Below are positions 38,011-46,127 of a DNA stretch of 64,000 nucleotides, piece after piece. The notes below the pieces were generated by a model that was not told where the DNA came from, made no database searches, and saw only the letters and a list, made by a program, of their open reading frames with translations. Origin of the DNA: Neobacillus kokaensis (GTDB taxonomy: Bacteria; Bacillota; Bacilli; Bacillales; Cytobacillaceae); contig NZ_BNDS01000022.1 in assembly GCF_014656545.1 (NCBI RefSeq), forward strand, positions 1-64,000, written 5' to 3'. The position numbers and the translations under genes are program-made. The first letter of the stretch is position 1, and each line of letters starts with the position of its first letter.

Positions 38011-38025
38011 TGGTGTCAGGCACCA
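38011..38025. repeat. dispersed palindromic repeat TGGTGTCAGGCACCA
   Basis: Fifteen-base near-palindrome directly after the phoX stop. Its reverse complement occurs at 39716-39729 at the end of the GGDEF gene. Confidence 0.6.
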
Positions 38026-38098
38026 CTCGTTGACATTTGTATGCCTGGAGTGGACACGTTGGAAAGTATAAGCAAGAGTTTCTCCCCTCTCTATATAA

Positions 38099-38144
38099 GT
38101 GTCAGCTTCCATCCTAAATGTGGATGGGGCTGACACATTTTTTT
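38099..38144 (+). terminator. terminator of the pstS-phoX unit
   Basis: GTGTCAGC-TCCATCC pairs with GGATGG-GCTGACAC around a 7-base loop, followed by ATTTTTTT. Confidence 0.85.
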
Positions 38145-38217
38145 AGGGGAGAATATTATTAAAGAACCTATACCAAGAGCATTAAAAATCGTAGGGACTT
38201 CCCCTGTGATTTCTTGC

Positions 38218-38240
38218 AAAAAAGAGCCGGAGGGCTCTTT
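38218..38240 (-). terminator. terminator of the CMD-family gene
   Basis: Read leftward, AAAGAGCC pairs with GGCTCTTT and a T-run follows. It overlaps the last base of the stop codon of the gene at 38239-38607. Confidence 0.8.
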
Positions 38241-38607
38241 ATTGTTTTAGTTGATTTAAATCAGTTATGCATTCCTGAACAAGCGTAACGCCTTGACTCA
38301 TGGCTGCGCCGCCGGCAAAAGCAGCCGTAACCCCGATGGTCTCTAAAATTTCCTCTTCGGTAGCCCCTTGGTCAAGGCACCCTTTTGTATGGTAAATAAT
38401 ACAATATTCATTTTGCGAAGCGACGCTAATCCCTAAGGCAATCAGTTGTTTTTCTTTTTGGGATAAAGCACCCTCTTTAAAACACTCCTGCGTAAACGCA
38501 TTATACTGGCGGCCTAATTCAGGCATTTTGTGTGTAAAATTCCCCAGCCCCATCTTGTATTCATTCAATGCTGCTTCTGTCCGATTTGTTGATGCGAAAT
38601 GCTCCAA
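38239..38607 (-). CDS. carboxymuconolactone decarboxylase (CMD/AhpD-like) family protein
   Basis: This 122-aa helical protein is similar to YurZ-type CMD proteins. [29 protein letters not shown] contains the family pattern with a Cys and His (C-I-I-Y-H), but the usual paired CxxC is reduced to one Cys at that site. AhpD-like members act as peroxidase partners; the single-Cys form leaves its activity unclear. TTG start with GGAG 10 bases upstream. It is a monocistronic unit with its own terminator. Confidence 0.8.
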   Translation of the reverse strand: MEHFASTNRTEAALNEYKMGLGNFTHKMPELGRQYNAFTQECFKEGALSQKEKQLIALGISVASQNEYCIIYHTKGCLDQGATEEEILETIGVTAAFAGGAAMSQGVTLVQECITDLNQLKQ

Positions 38608-38866
38608 GCTTCACAACTCCATTCAGTATGATTAGTATTCGTTGCTAGTATGAAGCAAGAGAATCAAAAAAATTCAAGAATTGAAACAAGAACGGCATTT
38701 CTTGTAAACACAGAGGCGCTGGGGCAAAGAAAGCAAAAACGCCCTTTATTACTTTTGTAACATAATGGTAATAAATAGTTTATATGTAAGTATTCGACAT
38801 AATGTGATACAATCAGCCTAGTTGAAATACAAATTGACATTGCCGCAAAGGGGAAAGGAACGGATC

Positions 38867-39724
38867 ATGTTAAGTGTATCTTGGGGAACGATTCGAAATA
38901 TACCAAAGTCGATTGTAGGATTATGTCTGCTTTTAACCATCATTCCCGGTTTTCTAGCTCGATTGGATATGTTTTATATTGATGATATGATTTGGTTTTT
39001 ATTGTTATTTCCTTGTTTTATTTTTGCCTATTATTTAGGATTTATCGGTGGGCTGATAGCAGCAATAGTTGTGAATGTATATCATCTTCTTTGGTACCTT
39101 TCTGAAAAGTATTTGCGAATGGCGGCTATATACGAGCAAGAAATATCGCTCCATGTCGGTGTTGCCTTCGTAACTTTTTTGTGTGCAATTGGTGTTGGTT
39201 TTTTATCGGAAAAATTAACGGAAAAACAAAAGCAGCTGCAGACCTTGAATCAAAAATTAGAGCATCTGGCATTGTATGATTCCTTAACGAATTTACCTAA
39301 TCGCCATTATTTTATGGAGAGGTTGTCGGCCTCCTTGGAACGGAAAGAATCCGTATCCCTGCTGTTTATTGATTTGGATGGATTTAAAATGGTCAATGAT
39401 ACATATGGCCACGAAGAGGGAGATCAGCTTTTGCAGCAGGTCGCAGCACAGCTGCAAGCATTTGCGAATGAATCTACATTTATAGGCCGCCTCGGCGGTG
39501 ATGAGTTTATTGTGATGTTATACGGAACAGATCAACAGGCATCTATGGAAATCGCGAATGATATTCTAAATATGCTGCAATTAAAGGTAAATGGTCAAAC
39601 GATATCAGCCAGCATCGGTCTAGCCATGTCCAACCAAGATGACACCCCATCTACTTTACTAAAAAATGCCGATACTGCCATGTATCAGGTGAAATCATCG
39701 GGAAAGAATGCAGTCGGTGCCTGA
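38867..39724 (+). CDS. membrane GGDEF protein (probable diguanylate cyclase)
   Basis: ATG 38867 with AAAGGA seven bases upstream is preferred over a TTG 45 bases earlier, giving 285 aa. The N-terminal about 110 residues form several membrane segments. A short coiled coil (EKLTEKQKQLQTLNQKLEHL) leads to a complete GGDEF domain (about 130-285) with intact GGDEF in RLGGDEFIV and DSLTNLPNRH. No RxxD inhibitory site is seen before GGDEF. It probably makes cyclic di-GMP. The last two codons and the stop (GGT GCC TGA) lie inside a dispersed repeat. Confidence 0.87.
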   Translation: MLSVSWGTIRNIPKSIVGLCLLLTIIPGFLARLDMFYIDDMIWFLLLFPCFIFAYYLGFIGGLIAAIVVNVYHLLWYLSEKYLRMAAIYEQEISLHVGVAFVTFLCAIGVGFLSEKLTEKQKQLQTLNQKLEHLALYDSLTNLPNRHYFMERLSASLERKESVSLLFIDLDGFKMVNDTYGHEEGDQLLQQVAAQLQAFANESTFIGRLGGDEFIVMLYGTDQQASMEIANDILNMLQLKVNGQTISASIGLAMSNQDDTPSTLLKNADTAMYQVKSSGKNAVGA

Positions 39725-39729
39725 CACCA
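39716..39729. repeat. dispersed palindromic repeat, inverted copy, overlapping a stop codon
   Basis: GGTGCCTGACACCA is the reverse complement of the element at 38011-38025. It supplies the last two residues and TGA of the GGDEF gene. Confidence 0.6.
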
Positions 39730-39746
39730 TTTATTTGTGGAAGAGG

Positions 39747-39773
39747 AAGAGGGAGAAATCTCTCTTTTTTTTT
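39747..39773 (+). terminator. terminator of the GGDEF gene
   Basis: AAGAGGGAGA pairs with TCTCTCTT (with wobble), followed by a run of nine T. Confidence 0.75.
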
Positions 39774-39790
39774 AGGGTTGATACACTAGA

Positions 39791-39816
39791 TGTATACAGG
39801 ACTGGCGCTGTATACA
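39791..39816 (+). promoter_or_regulatory. paired TGTATACA palindromes, candidate operator
   Basis: TGTATACA occurs at 39791-39798 and 39809-39816, 18 bp apart, with a related ATACA-CTAGA-TGTAT pair overlapping the first. Location about 200 bp before the azoreductase suggests a repressor site, but no regulator is nearby. Confidence 0.35.
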
Positions 39817-40018
39817 CTTGCTCAGCCAATAATAGAAAAGAACGAATGCACAAGCAAGAAAGCCATCGGGACTTTTAACCTAGTTATTGCCAACTAAAGG
39901 AATAAACGGGGGATATACTTCTTATTTTCGGTTTTTCCAGATTGTTTCGGTTGTCTTTTATCATATCTTTAATTATTATGAATTCGAGATATTTTTTAAA
40001 AAAGGAGCTTATAAAATA

Positions 40019-40651
40019 ATGAATATATTAGTAGTAAAAGCAAATAACCGTCCAGCTTCCCAGGCTGTTTCTAGTAAAATGTATGAAACTTTCATGGAAA
40101 ATTTAGAAGGTGTGAATGTTACAACGTACGATGTATTCGCAGAGGACATGCCGTATTTTGGCCAAGACTTATTCAATGCGTTTGGAAAAATGCAAGCAGG
40201 CGAAGAGCTTTCAGATCTTGAGCAACGAATTGTTGCGGCAAAGCAAAAAGCAATGGATGCACTTAAAGCAGCTGATGTTGTCGTATTTGCCTTCCCTTTA
40301 TGGAATTTAACAATCCCAGCTAAATTACAAACATTTATCGACTATGTATATGCAGCTGGTTTCGCCTTCAAATATAATGAGAACGGCCAGTTAGTAAGCT
40401 TAATGACTGACAAAAAAGCGGTTTTTCTCAGTGCGCGCGGAGGGATTTACTCTACACCAGAGACTGCACCGATGGAAATGGCAGCAACCTATATGAAAAA
40501 TGTATTCGGCGGCGTTTTTGGCATGGAAATCATCGACGAAGTCATCATCGAAGGCCACAACGCAGCTCCAGACAAAGCAGAGGCCATTATTGCAGAAGGT
40601 TTAGCTAAGGTAGCAGAGGTTGCAAAAAGCTTTTCTGCTGTAACGGCGTAA
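40019..40651 (+). CDS. azoR: FMN-dependent NADH-azoreductase (AzoR family)
   Basis: ATG 40019 lies 10 bases after AAAAAAGGAGC; the open frame continues upstream but without a better start. The 210-aa flavodoxin-like protein opens with MNILVVKANNRP and contains FPLWNLTIPAKLQTFIDYV and SARGGIYSTP, all typical of AzoR. Such enzymes reduce azo compounds and quinones using NADH and protect against thiol and quinone stress. It is a single-gene unit followed by a terminator (40771-40806). Confidence 0.88.
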   Translation: MNILVVKANNRPASQAVSSKMYETFMENLEGVNVTTYDVFAEDMPYFGQDLFNAFGKMQAGEELSDLEQRIVAAKQKAMDALKAADVVVFAFPLWNLTIPAKLQTFIDYVYAAGFAFKYNENGQLVSLMTDKKAVFLSARGGIYSTPETAPMEMAATYMKNVFGGVFGMEIIDEVIIEGHNAAPDKAEAIIAEGLAKVAEVAKSFSAVTA

Positions 40652-40770
40652 CATATCAGTTATAGGAAATATGTAGCAGCAGCTTATACTTGTTAAGAAA
40701 ATGAAAAGCCAACCTTGCTGAAAAGTAACGGGCTTACTTTTGCAGTGCAAACATTATAAAACACATTACA

Positions 40771-40806
40771 AAACGCACTTGAATTTTTCACAGTGCGTTT
40801 TTTATT
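40771..40806 (+). terminator. terminator of the azoreductase gene
   Basis: AAACGCACT and AGTGCGTTT form a 9-bp perfect stem around a 12-base loop, followed by TTTATT. Confidence 0.85.
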
Positions 40807-40935
40807 GATTTATAAATATTTTTGGGGGGGTGTTGCTTATCGTATCCCTCATTCACATAGTAAATCACAAGAGGGTGTGTAAAAATTTTGTGATTTAGTA
40901 TGTGGATAATAATTGAGTTGCAAGTGATATTTAAA

Positions 40936-41119
40936 ATAAGCGGAAGTTTTCCGGTTAAATGAAGAATGAAGCTTGTTTCGAGACAAATAAGCGGAGATTT
41001 TCCGATTAAGCACAGCAAAATTACCCATTTTTACGTTTTTAGGGTCAATAGTCGGAAATTTTCCGTCTATTTAAGCTATTTTTAATCATATTTACTAATT
41101 AAGCGGAATTACTCCGCTT
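40936..41119. repeat. array of four CGGAA-n-TTCCG palindromes
   Basis: Thirteen-base cores CGGAAGTTTTCCG (40941), CGGAGATTTTCCG (40992), CGGAAATTTTCCG (41053) and CGGAATTACTCCG (41104) start 51, 61 and 51 bp apart. Three of the four are flanked by TAAG and the fourth by TAGT. Spacers are unrelated AT-rich sequence. Confidence 0.7.
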
Positions 41120-41186
41120 ATTTATCAAACTCGCTTTAGTATCTAATAAACTTGTGCAACTTACCGGTGGTTTCGTGAAAAAATTT

Positions 41187-41225
41187 AAAAAAGGCTTAGA
41201 GATATTTGCATCTCGAAGCCTTTTT
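41187..41225 (-). terminator. bidirectional terminator after the cytosine-permease-like gene
   Basis: AAAAAGGCTT-AGAGAT pairs with ATCTCGAAGCCTTTTT around a 6-base loop. The stem has A-runs on one side and T-runs on the other, so it works in both directions. Confidence 0.8.
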
Positions 41226-41372
41226 GACTGTGAAATATCCTGTGAATTAAGCTGTGAAGTTTATGTGATTTTGCTATTTGATTCGGTCTGCGATTTACCG
41301 TTTTGCACCTCACAAGTAAACCCGTTACCTGATAAGGGTGTCGGCTTTTCATTTGTTTATGTAGCAAAAGGA

Positions 41373-42686
41373 TTATCCTGCATGGTTCATTTTTGAATTT
41401 GCTCCAGGCCCCTGTTTAATATACTGATAACCAACATAATAGAAAATAGCAGAAGAAACAATTCCTGAAAAGGCCACTGAAAATTCTGGTGCATAAAAGT
41501 TTACAAGCAAAGCGACAGTTGAAGCCATTCCCCAAGCAATAAAAGCAAGAGGTTGCCAATTTCTATTTGCATTCGGGTTATTGGAACTTCGAAGAATCAG
41601 TTGATCGATAATGATAATGGTAGCGATTGGCGGAACAATTAATCCTAGAAGCTCAAGCCAGCTTTGAAAAGCACTCCAAATTCCTGAAACAGCTGCGATA
41701 ATTCCAATGATCCCTAGCAGGACTGTTAACGGCCTCATTTTTTTCCCTGTCATATGTGACCAGCCAACTGCACCATTATATAAACAATGTGTACATCCAA
41801 CACCTAGGTTAATAAACACAAACACGATTGCTAAGGTTGTTAACAGCGGACCCTGCCCCGATAATATAGGCATGAAATCCCCGCCATTTGTTGCCGGGTT
41901 TTGGATGACGCCAGTTGCTACAATGATGGCACCAATTACTTCTGCTATGAACTTTCCAAATGGAAAAGCGGAGACGGCTGCTAATAGTCCTTCTCGGCCA
42001 TTTTTCGACCATCTTGTAAAATCTGCCGTCATGGTACCAGAATCAGCGAAGGTAGCAAATACCAATGTAACTGCTGCACCAAATGACATGATCCCTGCAC
42101 CAGCTGCCGGTTCGTAATTGAAGAAATCAGCGCTGCCCGTTTTCATTGAAATAACTACAGAAATAATGCCTAATATCAGATACAATGGTGCCGCAATCCA
42201 GCCTAAAAAGGTTAATGCTTTAATCCCGATAAAAGTTGCAGCAACGTAAAGGACACCGCCTAATATCGTCATCCATAATAAGTTCGCCCCAAATGAACGA
42301 GCCATTGTATCACCAGTCAAGCCTACCATTAGAGCAAACCAGCCTACCACTACGGTAGAAAGTAATCCTGATACGGCAAGATACCCGATTCGCCCAAATG
42401 TTCTTTGGGCAGTTATGGCAAAATTCTCTCCGGTTTTCCCCGCCAGGTAGCTCAGTGCACCCACTATTAGACATAACAGCAGGTTACCAGCCAGTATGGC
42501 CGTGACACCTGTTTTGAATCCGAGCATGGCTGTTATGACCCCGCCGATGACCGCACTTGTTAAAACCATAGGAAATCCAAACCAAACAGCAGCAACAGAA
42601 GCCAATGATTTTCTGTACTCTTGTGGAACAGGAATGGTTTCAAACTCAGGATCAAGCAGCTTTTTATCAACGTTATTAGTTGACAT
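41373..42686 (-). CDS. NCS1-family permease, cytosine permease (CodB)-like
   Basis: This 437-aa protein has about 12 membrane helices. FGFPMVLTSAVIGG near the start and FADSGTMTADFTRWSKN in the middle fit the CodB branch of nucleobase transporters. ATG 42686 follows AAAGGAGG. The usual partner codA (cytosine deaminase) is absent. A long stem-loop directly before the ribosome binding site (42703-42745) suggests control at the 5' end. Substrate assignment is by family only. Confidence 0.85.
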   Translation of the reverse strand: MSTNNVDKKLLDPEFETIPVPQEYRKSLASVAAVWFGFPMVLTSAVIGGVITAMLGFKTGVTAILAGNLLLCLIVGALSYLAGKTGENFAITAQRTFGRIGYLAVSGLLSTVVVGWFALMVGLTGDTMARSFGANLLWMTILGGVLYVAATFIGIKALTFLGWIAAPLYLILGIISVVISMKTGSADFFNYEPAAGAGIMSFGAAVTLVFATFADSGTMTADFTRWSKNGREGLLAAVSAFPFGKFIAEVIGAIIVATGVIQNPATNGGDFMPILSGQGPLLTTLAIVFVFINLGVGCTHCLYNGAVGWSHMTGKKMRPLTVLLGIIGIIAAVSGIWSAFQSWLELLGLIVPPIATIIIIDQLILRSSNNPNANRNWQPLAFIAWGMASTVALLVNFYAPEFSVAFSGIVSSAIFYYVGYQYIKQGPGANSKMNHAG

Positions 42687-42702
42687 ACATTTCCTCCTTT
42701 AA

Positions 42703-42745
42703 AACTTAGTGTTGAAGCGTTTACGAGGCCGCTTCACACTAAGTT
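42703..42745 (-). promoter_or_regulatory. stem-loop in the leader of the cytosine-permease-like gene
   Basis: Read leftward, AACTTAGTGT-GAAGCG pairs with CGCTTC-AACACTAAGTT with one bulge, around a 10-base loop. It ends only a few bases before AAAGGAGG. It could be an operator or an RNA element controlling translation or termination. The arm also contains a weak cre-like sequence. Confidence 0.5.
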
Positions 42746-42876
42746 TAGGTGAGAACTATTACAACGTCATCGTATAGGAAAGCTAAAATCTTACAAATAT
42801 GGTTATGCATTATATACAAAGAATTGTGAATATTTTTTGTGTGGATAGAAATGGGGAGACTTTTTTATCAAAATAT

Positions 42877-42926
42877 AAAAGGGACAGTCACCCATTGTTA
42901 TAAGCAGTTGGGGGATTGTCCCTTTT
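42877..42926 (-). terminator. terminator of glycerophosphodiesterase gene 1
   Basis: AAAAGGGACA pairs with TGTCCCTTTT at the base of a larger imperfect hairpin, 18 bases after the stop codon at 42944. Confidence 0.7.
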
Positions 42927-42943
42927 CCTCATTTTATAATTTA

Positions 42944-43777
42944 CTATTTTACGCCCATTCGTGGGTCTACATAATCCGGGTAGTCCGTGATGATGGCGTC
43001 TACTTTCATGTCAATGAGAAATTGTGCAGCTTCGTGGCTTCGTACTGTCCAGGATGAAATTTTCATACCAAGGGCATGGACTTTATCTACTAATTCTTTT
43101 GAGACGATTCCGTAGCTCGGATTAAAATAGTCTGCGTATGTAGCGAATTCTTCCAATGCTTGATCCGTTGTATGGGCTTTGGAGGAGGTTAGGACGCCCA
43201 TTGGTATTTTCGGAAGCAGGGCATTCATTTTTTTCATCGTTTCAAAGTTGAATGATTGAATGATAATTTTATTATCTTGTGGTTTGTCCATATTCCGCTC
43301 CCGCAATTCTTGAGCAACCTCTTCTTCAATTCCCGGGTAGAGCTCCGGGGCTTTCAATTCTATTAAAATACCAATTTTGCCGCGGTATCTGTCGAGCACT
43401 TCTTCAAATGAAGGTATTTTTTCACCAGAAAATTGCTCCCCTTTGAAGCTTCCAGCATCCAAACTTTGCAGCTGTTCATAGGTTAAATCCTTTACATAGC
43501 CTGTTCCGTCTGTCGTTCTGTTGACCGAAGTATCGTGAATAACCACTAATTTCCCGTCTTTACTGCGCTGGACATCAATCTCGATGTAGTCAGCCTTCAT
43601 AGCACGTGCTTTGTCAAAGGCAGCAATGGTGTTTTCTGGTGCATACCCTGATGCTCCTCGATGGGCAACATTATCAAACTTTCTCAATTCCCCAGTCGTT
43701 TCTGCGGCAAACGCCTGCTGAAAAGGACTCAGCAATAGTGTAAAGGCAATACCCGCTCCTAGTAATGTTTTCTTCAT
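42944..43777 (-). CDS. secreted glycerophosphodiester phosphodiesterase 1
   Basis: ATG 43777 follows GGGAGATGGAG. A signal peptide (about 1-24, ending AFAAE) precedes a GDPD TIM barrel. Catalytic and metal residues are visible as HRGASGYAPENT, EIDVQ and the HD of VVIHDTSVNRTTDG. The enzyme hydrolyses glycerophosphodiesters to glycerol-3-phosphate outside the cell, giving carbon and phosphate. The 277-aa length is normal. A second homologue lies at 46088-46930. Confidence 0.9.
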   Translation of the reverse strand: MKKTLLGAGIAFTLLLSPFQQAFAAETTGELRKFDNVAHRGASGYAPENTIAAFDKARAMKADYIEIDVQRSKDGKLVVIHDTSVNRTTDGTGYVKDLTYEQLQSLDAGSFKGEQFSGEKIPSFEEVLDRYRGKIGILIELKAPELYPGIEEEVAQELRERNMDKPQDNKIIIQSFNFETMKKMNALLPKIPMGVLTSSKAHTTDQALEEFATYADYFNPSYGIVSKELVDKVHALGMKISSWTVRSHEAAQFLIDMKVDAIITDYPDYVDPRMGVK

Positions 43778-43983
43778 TTCTCCATCTCCCTTGTTTAAAT
43801 AGTTTTAACAAGGATAGTGTATAAAAGAAATATGAAGCTAGTTTATGATTCCTGTATTACTAGAGTTAAGAGATTCTAAAGAAAATTAGACATATATTCC
43901 TAGATTTGTTTACAATAAGGAAGTAACAGGACGATTCTCTCGCTTTATATTAAATGTTATTCCATCAAGAACCGCCCCCATCC

Positions 43984-44355
43984 TCATTGTACAAGGGTCG
44001 GTCCAACTAAAGTTTCGGGATTTTGGCCAAGAGCGAGAAGGCTGAGTTTGGCGTAGCCGTTTCGCTTGTATTGGGCCAGAATGTCTGTTAGGGATTGAAT
44101 GTCAGCGTTGTTTTTTAGCTGCTGGATTTCTTTTTTGTATAAGCGAAGGACAGAGCCATAGACAAAGTCCGGTGTATTTTCGCCAGGTTCTTCATCCATT
44201 AACAGGCATCCCATGTATTGATATTTAAAATGTAAAGCGCGTGTCAAATAGATAATATCTATAAATTTTTCAAAAAGCTCTGGATGGTTTCGTTGAAAGA
44301 TATTCAGTTCAGCCTTCACAGTAGTAAGCTCGTTAATATTTGATAAAGTAAGCAT
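43984..44355 (-). CDS. hypothetical helical protein
   Basis: The 123-aa protein starts at ATG after AGGAGGG and lies 15 bp downstream of the thioesterase gene, so the two are probably co-transcribed. It is predicted to be mostly helical and soluble, with no recognised family. Confidence 0.65.
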   Translation of the reverse strand: MLTLSNINELTTVKAELNIFQRNHPELFEKFIDIIYLTRALHFKYQYMGCLLMDEEPGENTPDFVYGSVLRLYKKEIQQLKNNADIQSLTDILAQYKRNGYAKLSLLALGQNPETLVGPTLVQ

Positions 44356-44370
44356 AAATGAACCCTCCTA

Positions 44371-44889
44371 TTATTTATCCCAAGGTTTTTCCAATGAAAT
44401 ATACGCTGCAAGTTCCTTACTTTTCTTCCTTCTCAATTTGCGGATTTCGGCTCTTTCTTTAGCTGTTTCATAGAGGAATTTTTCCTCTTCCGTTTCCGGG
44501 ATCACACCTGGCACTGGAACTGGCTTTTTATTTTCATCAAGAGCAACAAATGTTAAAAAGGCAGTTGCAGCAACCCGGCGTTCACCTGTTCCAATATCTT
44601 CTGCAATCACCTTACAGAAAATCTCCATTGAGGTTTTACCTGTATAGGTAACAAATGATTCAACACAAACAGAATCTGTTTGATGAATTGGATATAAAAA
44701 GTCGATTGAGTCCGTTGAGGCGGTTACACATTCCTTTACCCGGGAATGTCTGCGGGCAGATAATGTAGCAGCATCATCCAGCTTTTTCATTAAAATGCCG
44801 CCAAAAAGTGTATTATAGTTATTTAAATCACAAGATAACACTTGTGCTGTATTTACAATCCTACTTTCACTTGCTTTTTTTGCGTTCAT
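44371..44889 (-). CDS. acyl-CoA thioesterase (hotdog fold, YkhA-like)
   Basis: The 172-aa protein has the hotdog signature NTLFGGILMKKLDDAATLSARRHS and a basic C-terminal tail. Members hydrolyse acyl-CoA to free CoA in the cytoplasm, often as hexamers. ATG 44889 follows AAGGGAGAG. Downstream partner: the 123-aa hypothetical protein. Confidence 0.87.
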   Translation of the reverse strand: MNAKKASESRIVNTAQVLSCDLNNYNTLFGGILMKKLDDAATLSARRHSRVKECVTASTDSIDFLYPIHQTDSVCVESFVTYTGKTSMEIFCKVIAEDIGTGERRVAATAFLTFVALDENKKPVPVPGVIPETEEEKFLYETAKERAEIRKLRRKKSKELAAYISLEKPWDK

Positions 44890-45085
44890 GTTATTACTCT
44901 CCCTTTCCGTTTTGGATTGTCGTAAAAAACCCTATATCCACATTGAAAAAAGGATTTTTTGGTACGAAACAAGTGTAAGCCCAATGACAACTAATGTAAA
45001 ATGGTTATATTTTATCTAAAGTATAGATAAAATCTATGTAAATGCTATCATTGATGCGAATTGTGAATGAACGAGCAAACAAAAA

Positions 45086-45117
45086 AGGCGGCTTTTTCAC
45101 GTATGAAAAAGCCGCCT
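45086..45117 (-). terminator. terminator of the LysR gene
   Basis: Read leftward, AGGCGGCTTTTTCA pairs with TGAAAAAGCCGCCT, a 14-bp perfect stem, then a T-run. It begins immediately after the stop codon. Confidence 0.9.
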
Positions 45118-46002
45118 CTATTTTGCGACAAGCTCTTGTTTGATAAAATGAAGCCACTCTTTGGCAGCATACGATAGATATTGTTCCTTGCTCCAAATGA
45201 TCGCTAAGTGCCAGGAAATCGTAGGGTTAACCACTTTTATTGATTTTACGTTTTCCGGCAGATCGTGGGAAATACTTTCTGGCAGCAGTGCAATCCCCAG
45301 CTCATAAGACACCATTTCTTTAATAAAATTCTGCTGCGAGCTTTCGGAAATAATTACAGGCTGAAACCCGAGGGTGTTGCAGGATAGGATAATCCGATCG
45401 TTCAAGGCGAAATCTTTATTAAACAAAATAAACGATTCTTGGGCCAATTCGACTAAATTGACCTCTTCACGGTCTGCTAATGGGTGTGAGTCAGGAAGAA
45501 TAAGCTTTAAGTCTTCCTCCAGGATCGAAAAGTAATCAAACAGTTCAAGCTTTGTAGGGAGGACAACGATTCCTACATCGAGCAGATTGTTTTGCACGGC
45601 CTCCTCGATTTTTTTTGATCCGTCTTCGACCAATTGAAAGGTAATGCCGGGATACTTTTCGTGAAACTTCCCGACAATTTTAAGAAAATCATTGGCGTCA
45701 AAGATAGGCGGCAGCCCAATACGGATATGCCCTTTTTTTAGACCAAATAGGTTATCAAGATCCGTACTTAAATTTTTCATCGCATGGTCGACCAGCTTTG
45801 CATGCTCCAAAATAATCCGCCCGGCGTCCGTCAAGGCCAGCTGCTTCCGCGAACGGTCAAAAAGGACCACCCCAAGCTCCTCCTCTAAATTCTTAATCAT
45901 CTTGCTAATCGTCGGCTGCGTAATAAACAGCTCTTCTGCCGCCCGCGAAAAACTATTCAGCCGCGCCACCTCTAGAAAATACTGTAAATGCTTAATATCC
46001 AA
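45118..46002 (-). CDS. LysR-family regulator, CidR (YwbI)-like
   Basis: TTG 46002 follows AAAGGTGAG. An N-terminal winged helix (HLQYFLEVARLNSFSRAAEELFITQPTISK) is followed by a substrate-binding domain (about 90-290) with RIGLPPIFDANDF and a conserved end WHLAIIWSKEQYLSYAAKEW. The 294-aa sequence closely resembles B. subtilis CidR, which responds to acetate/acidic metabolism and controls the holin-like cidAB genes. No cidAB genes lie next to it here, so its targets must be elsewhere. Confidence 0.85.
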   Translation of the reverse strand: MDIKHLQYFLEVARLNSFSRAAEELFITQPTISKMIKNLEEELGVVLFDRSRKQLALTDAGRIILEHAKLVDHAMKNLSTDLDNLFGLKKGHIRIGLPPIFDANDFLKIVGKFHEKYPGITFQLVEDGSKKIEEAVQNNLLDVGIVVLPTKLELFDYFSILEEDLKLILPDSHPLADREEVNLVELAQESFILFNKDFALNDRIILSCNTLGFQPVIISESSQQNFIKEMVSYELGIALLPESISHDLPENVKSIKVVNPTISWHLAIIWSKEQYLSYAAKEWLHFIKQELVAK

Positions 46003-46031
46003 TTCGTTTCACTCACCTTTGTTAATAGACA

Positions 46032-46127
46032 CGAGGACGGTTCTCATGTTTCATGCTAGGAACCAGAAGAACAGTCCCTGTGTTTTATCATTGAAAATGA
46101 AACGGAAAAACCGTCCCTATGATTCTC
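46032..46127. repeat. three clustered 'GTCCC' dispersed repeats
   Basis: Copies lie at 46032-46054 (GAGGACGGTTCTCATGTTTC, opposite orientation), 46062-46090 (AGAAGAACAGTCCCTGTG) and 46097-46127 (GAAACGGAAAAACCGTCCC). The latter two overlap the 3' end of the glycerophosphodiesterase gene 2 and supply its last residues and stop. Confidence 0.55.

Larger units (their letters stand above)
40652..41372. other. 721-bp gap holding terminators and a palindrome array
   Basis: Contains two terminators (40771-40806 and 41187-41225) and the four-copy CGGAA...TTCCG array (40936-41119). Short open frames on both strands lack ribosome binding sites. No gene is supported. Confidence 0.6.

Noticed and set aside
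40788-41018. Minus-strand frame of 76 codons
   Set aside because: It covers a terminator and part of the palindrome array; repeat sequence rather than a gene.
40936-41119. CRISPR array
   Set aside because: The regular spacing looked CRISPR-like, but the repeats are only 13 bp palindromes, vary between copies, and no cas genes are present.
41154-41396. Plus-strand frame of 80 codons
   Set aside because: It runs through a strong terminator hairpin and overlaps the permease end; no ribosome binding site.
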